From assembly GCA_003131985.1 (NCBI GenBank), contig PKWH01000168.1, positions 1 to 5,643 on the forward strand: a stretch of 5,643 bases of DNA, in the 5' to 3' direction. The notes under the pieces are model-generated. The model did not search any database. It saw only the letters and a program-made list of their open reading frames with translations, and was not told where the DNA came from. The DNA comes from Acidobacteriota bacterium (GTDB lineage: Bacteria > Acidobacteriota > Terriglobia > Acidiferrales > UBA7541). Below are positions 5,303-5,643 of the stretch, in pieces (within the stretch, counting starts at the first letter, position 1; every line of letters starts with the position of its first letter). A program made the translations under genes and the position numbers.

Positions 5303-5643
5303 ATGAAATTTCTGCGACATTTATTGGTGATGCTGATCTTTAGCTGCGGGTTCGCGCAGTTCGCGATGGGGCAGCAAGTGTTGAAGGTGAGGATTGACGC
5401 GAAGGAGTTGGACCGCGCGCTGCTCTTTCAAAAGCTCAACGAGCATGGGGCGGATCACCATATGAAGTTTGTACTTGCGAACCAAAACTACGATTACCGG
5501 ATTGGTTACGGGACGGGACAAGCGGGCGGTCCGTATGGTCCCGTGGCAACCGCCTCGGTGACGAGAGTGTTTGACGCGAAAGGCGCTGAGCTTTTTAATT
5601 TTAATCGCGACGGGCGCAAGACAGATGCAGGCGCTGCGAATGC
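5303..5643 (+). CDS. secreted hypothetical protein, 3' end outside window
   Basis: An open frame from ATG at 5303 runs off the window after 113 complete codons. The start is well supported by GGAGGG at 5292-5297, five bases before the ATG, the best ribosome binding site in the window. Residues 1-24 look like a Sec signal peptide: basic n-region MKFLRH, hydrophobic core LLVMLIFSCGF, and a likely cleavage after AMG before QQVLKV. Cys15 does not sit in a good lipobox (Phe at -2), so a lipoprotein is less likely. The mature part has a helix at 34-48 (KELDRALLFQKLNEH), a strand-rich Tyr/Gly segment (MKFVLANQNYDYRIGYGTGQ, 54-73), and VTRVFDAKGAELFNFNRDGR at 86-105, with a DxxG turn between strands. 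I recall similar short exported proteins in acidobacterial genomes but know no function. It is transcribed divergently from the cyclase-kinase, so shared regulation is possible but unproven. Confidence 0.82.
   Translation, partial: MKFLRHLLVMLIFSCGFAQFAMGQQVLKVRIDAKELDRALLFQKLNEHGADHHMKFVLANQNYDYRIGYGTGQAGGPYGPVATASVTRVFDAKGAELFNFNRDGRKTDAGAAN

Noticed and set aside
5345..5350. Lipobox cysteine in the secreted protein (Cys15)
   Set aside because: Phe at -2 and the continuing hydrophobic core after Cys argue for an ordinary signal peptide cut after AMG.

Overview
The window looks like an ordinary chromosomal stretch from a soil or peat Acidobacteriota (Terriglobia/Acidobacteriales type). This is inferred from protein style, not from a marker gene: a DUF4199-like tail, a VOC protein of the GGVF type, a duplicated DoxX-like membrane protein, and a very large serine/threonine kinase with the multi-pass membrane tail that recurs in acidobacterial kinases. 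Base composition is moderate to high GC. No tRNA, rRNA, CRISPR array, integrase or transposase is visible.

Layout from left to right: (1) the last 44 codons of a DUF4199-like membrane protein on the plus strand, ending at 135; (2) a 135-bp gap with a weak promoter; (3) a 134-aa VOC/glyoxalase-fold protein on plus, 271-675; (4) a convergent 249-aa DoxX-like membrane protein on minus, 684-1433, whose two halves are repeats of one another; (5) a 160-bp gap with a possible -10 element; (6) a 1132-aa minus-strand gene, 1594-4992, which takes up 60% of the window; (7) a 310-bp divergent intergenic region; (8) the first 113 codons of a secreted protein on plus, starting at 5303 and running off the window.

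The centre of interest is the 1132-aa protein. It joins an apparently complete class III nucleotide cyclase (residues about 27-194), a disordered linker, a complete RD-type Ser/Thr kinase (about 300-550), a transmembrane helix, an extracytoplasmic domain of about 220 residues and a membrane domain of about nine helices. All six canonical cyclase catalytic positions are present with canonical spacing and an ATP-type specificity pair, and the kinase motifs are all intact. One receptor could therefore both make cAMP and phosphorylate proteins. No cAMP-binding protein or kinase substrate is encoded beside it, so any circuit must act elsewhere.

The divergent intergenic region holds a plausible promoter for the cyclase-kinase, a 13-bp near-identical direct repeat bracketing that promoter and the translation start, two short TGAC/GTCA inverted repeats, and a stable REP-like hairpin in a GGGTG-rich stretch. 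The genes do not form an obvious operon. The DoxX-like gene lies downstream of the kinase on the same strand but 160 bp away, and the other genes point differently.
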